Source: Theropithecus gelada (lineage: Eukaryota; Chordata; Mammalia; Primates; Cercopithecidae). Taken from it: a stretch of DNA of 64,000 nt. Below are positions 1 through 14,310 of the stretch, in pieces (position 1 is the stretch's first letter; each line of letters starts with the position of its first letter). The notes below the pieces were generated by a model that was not told the DNA's origin, did not search any database, and saw nothing but the letters and a program-made list of their open reading frames with translations. The stretch spans positions 77,249,440 through 77,313,439 of the forward strand of contig NC_037683.1 of NCBI RefSeq assembly GCF_003255815.1, written 5' to 3'. The position numbers and the translations under genes are program-made.

Positions 1-1395
1 CCTGGGGAGAGATGGGAGGCGTCAGACAGGAGGCCCAGATTTCATTTTCCTTCATCATCGGAGAGATGCAAGGACCTGACATGTTCAGTTTAGATTTAAG
101 TAAATGCAGAAAGTGCTGTCCTTATGACTGACTTACTGAAGGCTCCTCACAGGCCTGGGGTTGTTCATAAAGGCATAGCATGAGCTCTCCCAAAGCAGCA
201 ATGATTTCCCTAAGTCTCCCTAAATTCCCTCCTCTTTCCCAAAGAAACATGAATAGAGTTGTTCCAGATATTTTCTGGGGGAACTGAGGGAGGTTCAGAA
301 TTCAGTAAGTTTTTCAGCCCTAACCTCTGTCTTGTGGTTTTCTAGATTCAATGCAAATGCCATTGTGGGCTGTCTTTGGGCAAAGGTCAGAGAACTTGGG
401 TGTTTTGTGGGTGGTGTATGTACCATGTGCATGTGGGGTATGTGTGTGTGTGTTCAGGTCTATGGTGTACTTGTTTATTTACCAATCTAGGTCACTCTAC
501 TTATGAGCAAACCAGGAGGCACGGCGCAGAGCACGGGGTCAGAAAACACAGGTTAGCCCAGGAATGGATTTCTCCGTGAGCCACCCTTATCCGGTCTTAA
601 CTCCCAGAGAGCCTGGGGAAGAGACCGGTGACAGGAAGACAGGTAGAGAAGGCACACTGCAGAGGAGAGGATCCATTTTGATACTGGTGCTTTGTTGATA
701 GCAACTGCATGCAGGGGGAATCTTGTGAAAACTACACCTGCAGAACAGAAAAGGCTGACAATGCTTACACATGGCCACACTGGATGCCCTTCTGTTATTT
801 AGAACAAGTCCAGGGATTGAACTGGACCTAGTGTCTTTTTATCCCATACCTCCAATTGGACCTTTGACTCATCTGGGTATCTTGGCAGTGAAGGTAACTG
901 GTTCTAGGAAGACTCAGGGAAAGGAGAAAAGTGCAAATCCACCATCATCACTAGAAAGAACCAAATCTTGCCTCAATGCTAGGATATCTTTGCAAGAAGG
1001 GTGCCACCTCATTTGGGCCTATAGCCCAGTTAGCTACTGAGGCCCCCCCAACCCATGACACAGCTTCCAAGCCAGGTGCAGAGGCTTTGCCATCTGAAAT
1101 GTGAATCTGTGTTTTCAAGCCCACATAGGATGTCTCTGCTTCCCTTTCCATCTTATCTATCACCTGCAAACTACAGTACCTAGCACTGTACTCCCCAGTG
1201 AGCCTGAGCTGGTTCTGAGCAAAGGCTCCATGTGGAGTGATACTTACCTGCAATGCCAGGGGACAGAGCCAGACCTAGATGCTGCAAGACCCATGCACAG
1301 AAGTGGGCATCAAGGGTAAAGCTAGGAGCCAAGCTGTTTCTGACTTTAATCTTGAGGGTCACTAAAGGTACGTTCTCACACAGATGTTCTGCTGT

Positions 1396-1398
<3 letters not shown>

Positions 1399-1447
<49 letters not shown>

Positions 1448-1473
1448 AGAGAGAGAGAGAGAGAGAGAGAAAG
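1399..1473. repeat. (TG)n-(GA)n compound microsatellite
   Basis: About 21 TG units run directly into about 12 GA units after a short TATG break. A purine/pyrimidine alternating tract followed by a pure purine tract; likely length-polymorphic. Confidence 0.97.
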
Positions 1474-1508
1474 TGTTGTTGATTGGGGCCTGAATAGTCC
1501 AACTCATT

Positions 1509-1775
1509 CTAATCATAACAATGAAACTTGCCATTTATTGAGTATGTATGAGCTGCCCGATACTGTTCTAGACACTCCATTCACATAAGCTCACTCAGTC
1601 CTTAAAACAACCCAATGAGATAGGCAGATTTTTTCCCATCTCACAGATTATACAACTGGGCCTCAGTTACGGAACTTGCTCGAGGTCAAGGAACTTGCTC
1701 AAGGTCAAGAAGCTGGTAAGACACAGGATGGTGATGCAAACCCAAGTGCTCGTGCCACTGTCCCTAACAGTTCGG
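1509..1775 (+). repeat. MIR SINE fragment
   Basis: Reads in MIR order: ATTTATTGAGTATGTATGAG, TGTTCTAGACAC, a CCCAATGAGATAGG block, CATCTCACAGAT and AACTTGCTCAAGGTCA. A 19-bp stretch (GGAACTTGCTCRAGGTCAA) is tandemly doubled at 1672-1709. Confidence 0.75.
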
Positions 1776-2171
1776 AAGATGCTTAGGAAGATGGACTGAT
1801 TTTGAACTAGGTGGTTCTGAGCCTATGATGCTGAACCTGGGCTGGGATAGGCCAGGATGGCCCCGGGGCCCTGCCTGGCTTCTCACCTTGTTGTTCTGTG
1901 TTTATCTTTGTTCCACACCCAGCTCCTAACCTTGAGCATTACCAGGTATAATGAGCTAATGGAGCTCACTGGCTTTTTAAAATCACTACTCCACATTATG
2001 AGGAGTTAATTTTTAAGCACATTATCAGATGGCCTGGTCAGAGGAAAATTAAAGCAGCAACAGGTGGCTCATTAGGCAATCTGAGGAGAGAATGATGACA
2101 GACTGCAGAGCCCGCGAGGCTGGGAAGCCCGCCTGCACATCCGGCTGAGGCAGTGCATTTATTTCAACTCA

Positions 2172-2387
<216 letters not shown>

Positions 2388-4134
2388 TTAGTCGCAATGG
2401 CTATTACTGCTGTGTCCCTAAATTGGGCAGTTAGAATCTGTGACCTGCTGAGCCCCAGCTCTGCCTCATTACAGGATTAGAGCTGCAGGGGGAGGGGGGC
2501 TGGGCGGGGTATGATGCCATCTCCTTGCAGAGAGAGATGTGGCACATCACTCTAATGCAAGGAAGAACTGCATAAGTGGCACCAAAAAATGAGCAAGAGA
2601 GATACTCAAGAGGAAAGCAGGCGTTTACTAAATGGGGTGTTAATAGAAGGCTTTGTGTACTCATCTATGTATACATACACTCATCCTAAATAAGTGCCAG
2701 GTACCTCTGCACCTGCCTTCCTACTCCCTTCTTCCATCTACTCACCACCCAATAATTTACGGAGCACCTAATATATGGCAGGAATTTAAGTTGCCCTGAA
2801 GAATGGACAGAGGGATAGCTGTAGGGGCAGATGGACAACGGCATTTCAGGTGAAGGCAAAGGAATGAGTCAATGGTTAAGCAGGCCTTATGCACTCTCTT
2901 GACATTACAGGACTCTTTACCTCTGGGAACTGCTCTTTAGGGCACTGGATTGAGAAAGAGCTGATCCTGTCCAAGATGCAAGCATTTACTCCTGACTGCT
3001 CCTTTTTGCCAGTAGATGTACTCTGTGGGAAAGAAAGATCTGGAATCCAGGAGACGCAGCCAGGTGAACTTTATTACCAGGTATTTAAAAAGATTCCTCT
3101 TGGTAAGATCAGGTGAGGCAGTAGGGATTTTTCTCTTTGTAATGTGCAGTCTCTTTATCAGCAACATCTTCCTTATTTTAATTGGATCATTCTGAAGGAA
3201 ACAAGTGCTCACCCTGCCCTGAAAAGTCCCTTGACTTAGATAAGCTTGAGACCACACCCACGACGCTTTCTGGAGACAAGTCCTTGCCCTTGGGCCAAGG
3301 CCTGAACTGCTGCCCAGGTGCCACTGGGTTGAAAGGTGAAAATGTAAAAATTGCCAATTTAAACTGGAAGAATCCCTGATTCTATCCACAAATTCATATG
3401 CTTTGGGGCTAAAAACGTCTTAGAGTTCTTAGGAAGCTGATTCTACTGCCCATTCATCTGCCTACTGAGGTGTTGCAGAAAGCATTTGAGGGTACAAACA
3501 CAGGCCAGAGTTTTTTGACAAGTGTATTTTCATTCAGTGGTTTTGACCACCAAATTACAGTAAATTAGATTTCTGGGGCTGTACCAATTACTCTAAAGGT
3601 TTCAGGCTTCAGTCTCAAAGGTTTCTGGCCTCTATAACCCTTTGGATCTCTTCTGACATAATCACTCTTTGGAAAGCCGAAGTTTATTTTAATGCTGGTT
3701 GAAAAAAATTTAAATGGAATGCATCAACAGGTTTTCTTTGTCAGAAGTGATTTGTATCCATGCCAGCTGATCCCTCTTGGAAACCCTGAGGTGTCACAGT
3801 TATCCATGTTGCTATAGCCTGAGGCTGGGCTTGAAACTCAAAATTCATTTAGTCCAAGAAAACTCTGTCTTTGAGCCTTGACCTTGCTTGCTAGACTACG
3901 GCTGTTTGACTGGCATTGGTCTGAAACTCAGAACTATGAACCTTCAGATGGGAGAAAATAATATAAAAACCTACTCCTGCTGCTTGAACATATTCTACTT
4001 TGAGTTAGAGGATTTCCACAGAAGAAAACATAAATATCAGTGGCACAAAGTTCTTTCCTCACACTGAGGCCTAGTTTTAGGACCAGCCACTGGACTCGGC
4101 TCTCTAAACGGGTTGAAGGATGGGTTGTGACTTG

Positions 4135-4340
4135 GAGGGAACACAGGTTTTAGTGTCAGACACACCTGGGTGATGTACTTTAGGCTGTACCATTTCACTG
4201 ATGGCATTTCTTTAGGCAAGTTACTTCTCTGAATCTCAATTCCTTGCCTGTAAGATGGGGACAGTATGTCTACTACAAGCTGCTGGGAAGATTAAATGAG
4301 GTTAATACATGTAAGGCATCTGGTATAGCACTTGTAGATG
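4135..4340 (-). repeat. MIR SINE fragment
   Basis: Reverse-strand MIR landmarks: a TAGGCAAGTTACTTCTCTGA block, TCTCAATTCC, GTAAGATGGGGACAG, and GAAGATTAAATGAG followed by a CACTTGTAGATGCTTA end. Confidence 0.7.
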
Positions 4341-4360
4341 CTTAAAAACGTGCCATTTCT

Positions 4361-4446
4361 ACATGTATAGCTATGTAACAAACCTGCATGTTATGCACAT
4401 GTATCCCAGAGCTTAAAGTAAAACAAAAAACAAACAAATAAGGAGA
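4361..4446 (+). mobile_element. Ultra-short 5'-truncated L1 3' end
   Basis: About 86 bp matching the extreme L1 3'UTR (GCTATGTAACAAACCTGCAT … CATGTATCCCAGAGCTTAAA) with an A-rich tail. Flanked by a 19-bp target-site duplication with one mismatch, TTAAAAACGTGCCATTTCT at 4342-4360 and 4447-4465. Confidence 0.92.
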
Positions 4447-4457
4447 TTAAAAATGTG

Positions 4458-4612
4458 CCATTTCTGCTGCTACTTCTGCAACAGCAGTAGTTGCTGCTAA
4501 TGCTTCGTCTATTGCTATTGTCGCTGCCACCACTGGTATTATTACTACTGCTACTGCAGCAACCAGAACAGCAACTATTACAACAACAACTACTACTTTT
4601 ACTACTGCTACC
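4458..4612. repeat. Degenerate CTG/CAA/ACT triplet tract
   Basis: Imperfect runs of three-base steps (GCTGCT, ACTACTGCTACTGCAGCA, ACAACAACAACTACTACT) over about 150 bp, interrupted and of mixed unit. Looks like a decayed trinucleotide microsatellite rather than coding sequence. Confidence 0.7.
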
Positions 4613-4652
4613 TTTTTTCCTCTCTGCTCTTTCTGGGCCCCAAATCCTATAA

Positions 4653-5352
<700 letters not shown>

Positions 5353-6457
5353 CTAATTATTTTTATAAGACAATTTATCCTTTTTTTTTTTTTTCATTTT
5401 GACACGTGTACTCACACCAATTTTCAATCAGTTGTAACCTTTGAGTATTATGATAAAGCCACAAAAGGGTATGTTTTGGGTAGATAGTACCTATGTTTCT
5501 TTGACATCCAGTCCACAGAAATATACTTTGGGTCTAAAAATCTCTTTAACCGTTAGTTACGTGAACTATAACGGTAACTGTCAAGTAAAACCAACTTTTA
5601 TTATTTCCCATGTAGAGCCAGTGAGGATTTTAAATTTTAAGCGAATGATTACTTTGGGTCTCACAGTTGTTATTGGTTCTGGGCCAGTAGTTACCAGCAA
5701 ATCTGATTTAAGAACACACCAGAGAGTAGGGAGAGAGGCTTTAATGTGAATTGACTAGCCTCTAGGCCCAGCGTTCATTCCTCTGGCAGTGAGGTTAAAA
5801 AATGATTAGAAAGATCTAGAAAACTTATAACCAAAAAAGAGGGAGGGATTTCATCATAAAGTGGCAAATACACAAAAGAATTGGCACCTCATAAACCACT
5901 CCTTGGAAATCAGTTCAGTGAAGACTGGGTTCCACATGCCAGGGTGAGGGAAGTGGGAAAAAACCCTTGGAAATGTAAAAGTAACAACTGTTGGAAGCAC
6001 AGGGGTGGTTGTGGAGCAGAAACTTTCTCAGGCATGACTCAAGGTTTCAATTTTGACATACTCTCTGCTGTTATAATTACATGACTTTACTCAATCTCTT
6101 TGGCACAGGCTTCTTTAGCCACTAACACTTTTTTATAGATTACACGGCATTGGGATAGTTCTCCAGCTGGTGTGCCAAATGGTGTATTTCGCACTTGTCT
6201 TCAGCCAACAGAAATACTTTGCGATTTAGGGGTGGGGAGGATTTAAAAAATGCATTGTGTTAGAACATTGTTAGTTAACAAACTCTGATTTTATGCCTAG
6301 AATTTATGTTTAGGCTGGGGATACAAGAATGAATTAACTCTAAAGAGTTCAGATGCAACCTTGAGCAGGCCTAGGGACCAGTTTAGTCTTAAACTTCCAT
6401 TCTAAACTGAACAAAAGTCTTCAGGTTAACTCTAATCCCAGCCTATTACTCTAACAT

Positions 6458-6570
6458 AGCGCTATCCAAAATAACTTTCTGCAATGATGAAACTACTCTA
6501 TGTCTGTGCTATCCAATTCAGTGGGCCACATGGCTAGTGGTTACCGTATTAAACAGTGCTGTCCTAGAGA
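6458..6570. repeat. MER3-like hAT MITE fragment
   Basis: Contains the terminal-type block GGCCACATGGCTAGTGGTTA followed by a CCGTATTAAACAGTGCTGTC end, plus a second copy of the CTATCCAA end sequence. Typical of a non-autonomous Charlie-group DNA element; family name is from memory. Confidence 0.6.
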
Positions 6571-6887
6571 AACAAATCTGGCAAAATCCACTTATGACAG
6601 TTCTACCATCTACTTGGGCAGACAATTTCTATCCTCATTTCATTAGAATTCTCTGCAGCATCTGACTCTGTGGACCATTTCACCCTTGAAAATCTCTCTT
6701 TTCTGGGTTTCCATGATACCAAGGTTTACTGGCTTCCCTCCCATCTCTCTGTCCTTCTCCCTCTGCCTCTTGGGTTTTCCCTTCTCTGCCTGCTTCTAGT
6801 ATTAGGATTTTCCAAGCCTCAGTCCTTAATCTCCTTCTCTTCTCTACAAACTCTCCCTACGTCATGTCATCCACTTTCAACATTCAC

Positions 6888-7075
6888 TGAGTGCTCACTA
6901 CATAGGCACAGTTATAAGCATTTTATATGCATCTTACTTAATTGCCACTATTTGAATAAGTTTGTAGGTACTATTACTCATTTTACAGATGAGAAAACAG
7001 GAGCTTAAAAATTCAAGTCACTTGCCCAAGATCACAGCTAATCATGATGTAGCTGCGATTCCAATACAAGCAATA
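6888..7075 (+). repeat. MIR SINE fragment
   Basis: Landmarks in order: CACTGAGTGCTCACTACATA, CATTTTACAGATGAGAAAAC and CACTTGCCCAAGATCACAGC. Lies inside the L2. Confidence 0.75.
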
Positions 7076-7503
7076 ACTTGTGACTCATACATTTGAAGAC
7101 CATCATTAAGCTCATGTTCCTGATGTCTGTATCTTCAGCCAGACCTGTATTTCTCATTGCATGTGTCCACCTAGAAGTCTTAAAGGCATTTCAAATTCAG
7201 TGTGTCAAAAAGTATTAACTATTTATCTTTCCTACCTATATGTGCTTCTCTTACACTAGTTCCTGTTCTGGTAAGTCCCACCCACCAATTTGGAATCATG
7301 TACCAATCCTGGGAGTCATCCTAGCATTCCCTTGCTTTTCACCCTGAATCCAGCTGATGCTTCTTCCATTCGTTAGCTCTTCTCCAACCTCAGTGTCAGT
7401 GCCTTCTAATACCCTGCCTGGACTTCTGCAATGGTCTCCTAACTGGTTTCCTAGATTTGATCCCTGCTCCCATCCAATACATCTGCCATATTGCCAGTTA
7501 TCA

Positions 7504-7878
<375 letters not shown>

Positions 7879-8549
7879 CTAAGAACTTTCCACAAACTTT
7901 TCATACAAAACCTTTCATGACATGACCCCTGTCTCCTCATTCCTTTATGTTCTCCACATTGTATCCTTTATGCCAGCCATAGCAAGAAATCTGTATGCTG
8001 TAACTAGCCTATGGCTGCATCACAAGCTATTTCTGCCACTCCAGATACTCTTAGCTTCTTCCTTTGCCTGCTAAATTCCTATTCTTTTAAGATTCAGCTA
8101 AATGTTCCCCTCCTCTGGGAAGCCATCCTTCACCTTCACAGCTAGAACCAGCCTTTCCCTCTCTGGAGTCCTCTGTGAACACCATACAGAGTTCTCTTAC
8201 ATCCCTCATCAGGGTCTTCAGCATTCATTTGGATATGTGCATCCCAATCTAGCAGGGATCTTTTGAAAGCAAGGACTGGCCCTTACTCAGCCTTGAGTCT
8301 TTGTGCTAGCCTATGCCTAGATCCTACTGGCTTCAGTAAACCGAGCACAGGTGATGGCTTTGGCTACCCAGACCCCGAAGCAGAAATCTTGCATACCAGG
8401 ATATAGTTGTATTTAATCTTGGGAAGGTACTTTGTAGATCAAGAAAAAGAATCCATCACTGGGACATTCTTGGTGTCCCTTCACGGACCATTTTTACTGG
8501 CAATAATCCCCATATCACCGATGACAATGAATGTGACACCACGCCCCAC

Positions 8550-8744
8550 CTGATGGTGATGATCTGCCCAATGCCCAAATCCAGGTCATTCAACTGTGCA
8601 ATAAACACCGCTGCCACTGCTTCGTAGAGCGCGGTCCCATCCATGTTGATTGTTGCACCAACGGGTAACACGAATCGAGTGATCCTCTTGTCCACCTGGT
8701 TCTTTTCTTCAGCACAGCGGAAGGTGACAGGCAGTGTTGCTGAA
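8550..8744 (-). CDS. SLC1A1: SLC1A1 exon 10 (HP1 end, TM7 with NMDGT)
   Basis: 195 bp encoding residues 333-398. It completes the HP1 serine motif ([10 protein letters not shown]), then TM7 with the family signature NMDGT at 366-370, a core of the Na+ and substrate site. Glu374 in ALYEAVAAV is the residue associated with proton coupling in EAAT3. The end is [11 protein letters not shown] leading to HP2; Ile395 lies in the position affected in human dicarboxylic aminoaciduria. Acceptor TTATCACACAG, donor CAG|GTGGGG. Phase 2-2. Residue 347 is Lys here; Asn in human from memory. Confidence 0.98.
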
Positions 8745-9189
8745 CTGTGTGATAAAAAGAGAAAGGAACTTATGGTCTAGAAATGCTGGTCCTCAGTCCC
8801 TGCCTGAAGCCATGCCTCTCTTCCAAAAAGTAAATAAAGGGTCCTTTTGGGTAATCTTGTCAAGAAAAGTAAAGAAAACAACAAAACAAAATGAAAGAAA
8901 GGATCCAAAGCATGTTGGCCCTTTAGGCAGGTCCAGGAATCAGAAGGTGCTGTGCCCACCGCTGCTCCCAGGTATGCCATAACCCCTTCCTGAGCTGCAG
9001 GCCATGCTAAGAGGGCAGGAAATATGCAACAGCGTGAAGCAATGTGTTCAGGGCCAGGGACAGAGAATATGGAGGCCATTTCTCAAAGGCAGCTACAAAA
9101 ACCGCAAGCTGGAGTCTGTTTTGTAAAGTGAGGTGAGAGTTGATGACATTGAGTCTGGAGGCTTCTTCCAGAAACCCCTCTTCTGTTTA

Positions 9190-9333
<144 letters not shown>

Positions 9334-9404
9334 TTAAAGTTTCAAAGATAATACCACCTCCCCACACTTAATCCTTTTATCAAACATCTTTTTAATTTAT
9401 AAAA

Positions 9405-9590
9405 TTGACTTTCATAATGGCCCAATGAGAAATGGGAGTAGGGCAGGAATATACGTCCCCATTCCATGTATGAGAGTGTAGAGGCTCACTCAACAAATGA
9501 AGCATCTTGTCAGAGTTAATGACAAAGCCAGTAGCTGAATCCAAATTTAAGGCTTCACAGAACAGAATTATATCATGCTGCCACACCCCT
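9405..9590 (+). repeat. Degraded MIR fragment
   Basis: Weak MIR order (GGCCCAATGAGAAATGGG, AAGCATCTTGTCAGAGTTAA, CAAAGCCAGTAGCTGAATCC). It is highly decayed. Confidence 0.5.
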
Positions 9591-9599
9591 GTGTGTGCT

Positions 9600-9850
9600 A
9601 TTCCTGCCACATGCACAAAAATGCCCTTTTTTCCTTCTGTTGCTGCTGAATTCTTCTCCTCTAACACTCAGCTAGGCATCCCCCTTCCTCCAGGAAGCCT
9701 TCCCTCACTTCCCCAGGTAGGGCTGAGCCTTCTTTCCTTTGTACCCTCTATGTCACCACTACACTATACCTCATATACCTCTTATCACAGCGCTCAGTCC
9801 TTACCCCCTCCACTCCTTGCACCAAGCTGCTGTCTTGCTGGTGGCACCCA
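9600..9850 (+). repeat. L2 3' region fragment
   Basis: Contains the L2-type block TCCTCCAGGAAGCCTTCCCT with upstream CTGCTGAATTCTTCTCCTCT; decayed. Confidence 0.6.
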
Positions 9851-11275
9851 CTATCTAAGAGGGAAGTCAGATTTACAGTAAGGAAAAAAGTCTCAGCTAT
9901 TCCACAGCCATAATTTGGGATGGACTTTCTTTTCTTTATTATTCCTGCCTTTTCAAACTGTTCCTTATTTCACATGGAAATACACAGGTTACATGAACTA
10001 GGGGGTTTAAGAAATGAGACTCATTTGGCAGATAGATATATACGTAACTGGCAGCTTACAGTCTACAGATCAGTTATGTGTGTTTGAAATAATAGGAAAT
10101 GATCATCAAAATTACAGATCCTGGAGGTCTGGAGAGAGGATCTTCTCGATAGAGAGCTTGTAGCTAAAAACCATGAGGAACTGACTTTTAGTTTTCCATT
10201 AGACACCTAGCTGGGGTGACAGAATAGAAACCAGCAGAACTTGGTTATGAAATGGCTCAGCTCAAACACCCCAGCCACATCACTGCTGAGACACAATCCC
10301 TGGCACTGCCTGTTTCAGCAGCCCTACAGCAGGGTGGCCTCCAGTGAGGTGGAGGTCCCGCCTCCCTTGGCACCATGGTCCTCACACTGTAGGGACCAAA
10401 TCTACCTCTGTGTTGGCTGGCAGGGCTGTGTTTTTGGGAAACACAGATTAAGAACCAAATGTGCTGTGTTGGAAATCTCCAATACGATCAAGTTCCAATA
10501 AGTGAGGTGATTGCTCAAGTTGGGTGCTTGTAGGTATTGACTTGTGGGAGTCAAATCAATAATATTTACTTATTCCCTTAGTCTATATTTCTTAGCATAT
10601 GTGACATATTCTGCCCCTGGCTAGGTGTCCAGGGGCACCATTCATATCTTATCCCACCTCAATAGCTAGGCTATAATAAATATGCAAACTACCCAACCCC
10701 TGCTGCCTTCCTGTTTAATGGCTTCTAAAAAGGCCCACACAATTCCTCCTAGCCTCGAGATTCTCCTGGCACCCTCTCTGACACTCTGATGGTGCAGGCC
10801 ATGGTGGTGGTTAACAGCCCCTGCTTTGAACCAACAGCCATCCTGCTCCTACTTGCTCAAGTCTGATTTCATTTAGGCCCTTGCTAATTTCTTTCAGGTT
10901 CAAGGTGCATGGAGGCTATTCTTACTTGCCTGGCTAGTTTACATTCTTAAGGAAATGAAGGCCAGGAGAGAGCCAAAGGAGGCTACAAGTGGGTTTCTCT
11001 CTTGTTTTAAAAAATTATTTTAACATAACCAATAAAGGCAGTGACAAAGCCTGGTCCAGGCTGTTCTGCCAAGAGCTGACAATTAGCACAGCATGATCCA
11101 CCTACAGTACAGCTGTTAAAGGGCAGCCCTCCTCCCCCTGCTGTCTTATCTCTGAACCCTATCTTTCCCAGCACATAGGGGAGAAGCCAGTTTTAACCAA
11201 CTGAAACCCAGCCTCCCAGTGGTCATCCTATTGGATTAAAGGAACTTTCTGTCTCTTCTCTTGAGTCTGACATAC

Positions 11276-11383
11276 CCAGTCAGGACTGTGGCCATGTAAA
11301 GGCCCAGCTTGCGGAATATTTCCCAGTCTTCAACTTCTATGATCTTCCCAGCAATCAGGAACAAAATACCCAGTGGCATATAA
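11276..11383 (-). CDS. SLC1A1: SLC1A1 exon 8 (TM5 end, TM6 start)
   Basis: 108 bp encoding the last base of Cys256, residues 257-291 and two bases of Gly292: [20 protein letters not shown] then [15 protein letters not shown]. It covers the end of TM5, the cytoplasmic turn and the start of TM6. Acceptor CTTTCCAG, donor GG|GTATGT. Phase 2-2, so skipping preserves frame but would remove membrane segments. Confidence 0.97.
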
Positions 11384-11589
11384 CTGGAAAGGAAGCACAA
11401 CAGAGGCATGATTCTGTCAGCAAGTGTTTTCTCATGCTGGGTTGGTGGGGAAGGAACAGGCCAGTGTGCGCACCCTCGGCTTGGCATGCTCGCTTGGTGG
11501 AGCACGGGATGCAGAATTGAAGCTAAGAGCTGTTTCAAGTCCTGGGTGAACAATACTGGCTCTAGTTTGCAGTACCTATGTGCACCTTA

Positions 11590-11754
<165 letters not shown>

Positions 11755-11899
11755 TCATGCCATGTTCCTAGTGCATATATATCCTGCTGATTGTCATATC
11801 TGCAGATCTCACTTGAGCTTGATCCTCACTGACAAATATGGCTCTTTCTAGCCATGGTCATCTGTTTCCCAGGTATCAGCAACAGAGGCAATAGTATTA

Positions 11900-12076
11900 G
11901 TACTAGAAGTGATCATCATAGCTCTATTTGTGGAGCTCTCGTTACATCTTGCATTAGGGAAAGTATTTTATGTGCATCATTTCATTTAATGTACTTCTCC
12001 TATCCCTGGGGGTAGGTTTTATTATCCTTTTTAACAGATGATGAAGCTGAGGTTTCTGCAGTATTAAGTGACCTGT
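11900..12076 (+). repeat. MIR SINE fragment
   Basis: GTATTTTATGTGCATCATTT, a CATTTAATGT block, TTAACAGATGATGAAGCTGA and AAGTGACCTG follow MIR order. Confidence 0.65.
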
Positions 12077-12546
12077 CTGTCCATTTTTACTGAACCCTTT
12101 ACACCACTGTCAGACATCACTGTCCGTATCTACACTTTGGATTAAATAATGTTGAACCAATTAAATATGAGGTAAGTGAGGCAGATGCCTCCTAAGAAAG
12201 GTGGACTTTTTGGCATTTCCAGGGACAGGGCAGACACTCAAGTAGTGTCACTGGTATGCTCACGGATGGCAGCTTTCATTCAGATGGGTTAGTGCCCATG
12301 CTGTACCAGTTATAAATATTTTTAAACTCACTTTTGCATGGGGCACAATAGGGAAAGCACTTTGTGTTCTCACGTACAATGAACTCCTTCTAATCATTTT
12401 TTAAAGAATTGCTTCTTACATGAAGGCTGACTGGGTGTAAGATGATCTCGCAAGGCTTTGAGGGAAAAGACAATGGTTGATAGCTAGACTTTTGTTCATG
12501 AACTAACTCCTGGGTAATATGTGGAATTATTTAATACTCTAGTGGT

Positions 12547-12845
12547 GGCTGGGTGTGGTGGCTCACACTTGGGATCCCAGCATTTTGGGAGGATGAAGTG
12601 AGTAGATTCTTGAGCCCAGGAGTTTGAGATCAGCCTGGGCAACATGGCAAAACCCTGTCTCTTCAAAAAATACAAAAAAAATAGCCAGGCATGGTGGTAC
12701 ATGCTTGTAGTCCCAGCTACTCAGGTAGCTGAGATGGGAGGATCACTTGAGCACAGGAAGTTGAGGCTGCAGTGAGCCGGGATTGCACCGCTGCATTCCA
12801 GCCTGGAGTGACAGAGTGAGACTCTGTCTCAAAAACAAAAACAAC
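12547..12845 (+). mobile_element. Alu (J-like)
   Basis: Full-length, diverged Alu ending in a CAAAAACAAAAAC tail. Confidence 0.9.
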
Positions 12846-13003
12846 CAACAGCAACGAAAGCCCCCACAAAATACTCTGGGGGCTCAATATTAAATGTCCA
12901 ACTTCTCTAGCATGAGGTCAGTTGAGAAACATAAAACCTCTTCTAATTTTGAGGAGACAGAATTGTCAGGGGAAGCAAAATGACATTAAACGGTGTCTGC
13001 TCA

Positions 13004-13237
<234 letters not shown>

Positions 13238-13673
13238 TTAGAAAGCACAGGTTTGGAAATGAGAAGATACAATGACCAAACATAATAAACTGGTGATCTC
13301 CCAGGCAGAGTCAACAAAACTATAGAAAATATAAAAACAATAATAAAAACACCTATGCATGTAACAAACTTAACCCTTGCTCCCCGAAGTTAACATGCTT
13401 TCTCTTCTTTCAACAAGTCCATATTTGAATATTTCTTATAAAGGTTTCTTATTCTGGAACGGTTTATATTTTTATTATGAATTTTAGAATCAAGGCACTT
13501 TTCAGGGTCATTTTAACTACTAGCTACATTTGGAGTCTGCTTAAAAAAGACAGGAATTAATAATGCAGGAAGTACAAAGTACTTACCAGTGTGAACACTT
13601 TTACCATCTGTTTTACCCTGATAATGAAGCACAGTAACATTCTTTATGCCTGTGGTCTTGGATGACCAATAGG

Positions 13674-13674
<1 letters not shown>

Positions 13675-13713
<39 letters not shown>
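13675..13713. repeat. (TTTA)n microsatellite
   Basis: About nine TTTA units forming the reverse-strand tail of the next Alu. Confidence 0.95.
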
Positions 13714-14302
<589 letters not shown>

Positions 14303-14310
14303 AGGATTCT

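Noticed and set aside
2937..3389. 150-codon minus-strand frame in intron 10
   Set aside because: No recognisable domain, no splice-site support and unlike any SLC1 sequence.
8456..8695. A 79-codon minus-strand frame as a standalone protein
   Set aside because: It is exon 10 read through its donor into intron 10; the last about 30 residues are intronic.
11236..11553. A 105-codon minus-strand frame as a gene
   Set aside because: Only the middle is exon 8; both ends are intron sequence beyond clear splice sites.
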